NCBI GenBank assembly: GCA_963753115.1
Contig: CAVWBB010000014.1
Coordinates: forward strand, 81,834 to 145,833
DNA from: Bog-473 sp963753115
GTDB lineage: Bacteria; Actinomycetota; Acidimicrobiia; Acidimicrobiales; RAAP-2
DNA length: 64,000 bases
Reading direction: 5' to 3'
Within the stretch, counting starts at the first letter, position 1. The number at the start of each line of letters is the position of its first letter. Under the pieces are notes generated by a model. It saw only the letters and a list, made by a program, of their open reading frames with translations. It was not told the DNA's origin and searched no databases. The position numbers were made by a program, and so were the translations under genes. Below, piece after piece: positions 63,685-64,000 of the stretch.

Positions 63685-64000
63685 GCAGTAACAACTTGCG
63701 CTTGAGCGTGAGTCAAGCAGTTCGCCAGTCGAGTAACCACGCTCGCTTCTCTGTGCAATGCGGAGAACTGGCACTCGCCGACAGTCTTCACTCCTGGTCG
63801 CTGTCGGTTCGGGGTTGAGCGTCGGGTCGCGGGTCTTAATCCTCTTTCGCCTCGCTGCCCGTCGCTCGCCCATTCATTTCGGCTAGGGCTTGTCGCCCGA
63901 AGAGTCGTGCGGCTCAATCTTCCCCTCGCGTTCTCGCGCCGTTAACGCCGACAGGCCGCACGCCTTCGGTCACTGTCGGTTCGGGGTTTGAGCGTCGGTC
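63685..64000. other. Gene-free right edge with a 24-nt direct repeat
   Basis: ctgtcggttcggggttgagcgtcgg at 63801-63825, and the same with one extra T at 63973-63997, 172 bp apart. No protein-like frame was found between 63685 and 64000. They could be att-like, operator, or part of a larger repeat beyond the edge. Confidence 0.4.

Noticed and set aside
63685..64000. Right attachment site
   Set aside because: No copy of the tRNA-Cys 3' end (ggttcgattccgcccgccgcc) was found by reading to 64000.

Overview
This 64 kb window reads as chromosome from a high-GC, coccobacillary-type actinobacterium, most likely of the Acidimicrobiia or a near relative. The inference rests on gene content: mycothiol (mshC, a PIG-L deacetylase), an F420-dependent oxidoreductase, a phosphatidylinositol-mannoside type cluster (thrS, HIT protein, CDP-alcohol phosphatidyltransferase, acyltransferase, pimA-like, then pdxS/pdxT) in the same order as in mycobacteria, a class E sortase, an L,D-transpeptidase, and LexA operators of the CGAAC-N4-GTTCG type. 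Nearly all genes are tightly packed with 1-11 base overlaps.

Region by region: 1-6.7 kb holds a truncated polyprenyl-phosphate sugar transferase, fabI, npdG, mshC, thrS and a HIT gene. 6.7-18.1 kb holds the phospholipid/PIM block with an EF-G-like GTPase and a GT2 glycosyltransferase inserted on the opposite strand, an M48 protease, and the PLP synthase pair pdxS-pdxT. 18.1-26.8 kb holds a GDPD, a secreted SGNH protein with internal repeats, a radical-SAM protein, ftsK, a D,D-carboxypeptidase, thrB and a lipoprotein. 26.8-34.3 kb is a run miaB-miaA-dapF-hflX-dapC-dapD-dapE (tRNA modification and diaminopimelate synthesis). 34.2-38.6 kb groups two exported ferritin-like proteins and a blue-copper lipoprotein in one operon, beside a ferritin-like diiron protein and an ECF sigma/anti-sigma pair. 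38.6-44.9 kb ends in an SOS/DNA-repair block: Fpg/Nei glycosylase, lexA, a LysM division-inhibitor-like protein, nrdR, PIG-L and dinB, with five LexA boxes packed into 193 bp. 44.9-50.8 kb holds DUF2332, sortase E, L,D-transpeptidase and glnD.

At 50.9 kb a tRNA-Cys gene is followed directly by a tyrosine integrase, and from there to the right edge (at least 13 kb, visibly lower in GC) runs an integrated phage-like element: integrase, excisionase, small zinc-ribbon proteins, a RecA-like AAA ATPase, small and large terminase, and a major capsid gene. The layout resembles compact phiRv1/phiRv2-type elements. The right end is outside the window.

The most striking observation is a complete group I self-splicing intron (about 345 nt; P, Q, R and S core sequences and P4, P6, P7, P8, P9 helices all visible) lying inside the capsid gene of this element: the capsid protein reads in one frame up to the intron and resumes, in frame, just after it. 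Second, many genes carry single-base frame changes, several in homopolymer runs; in the host part (mshC, thrB, sortase, the SGNH protein, one hypothetical) they look like sequence errors, and in the element they are about ten times denser, which may mean decay or poor read support.
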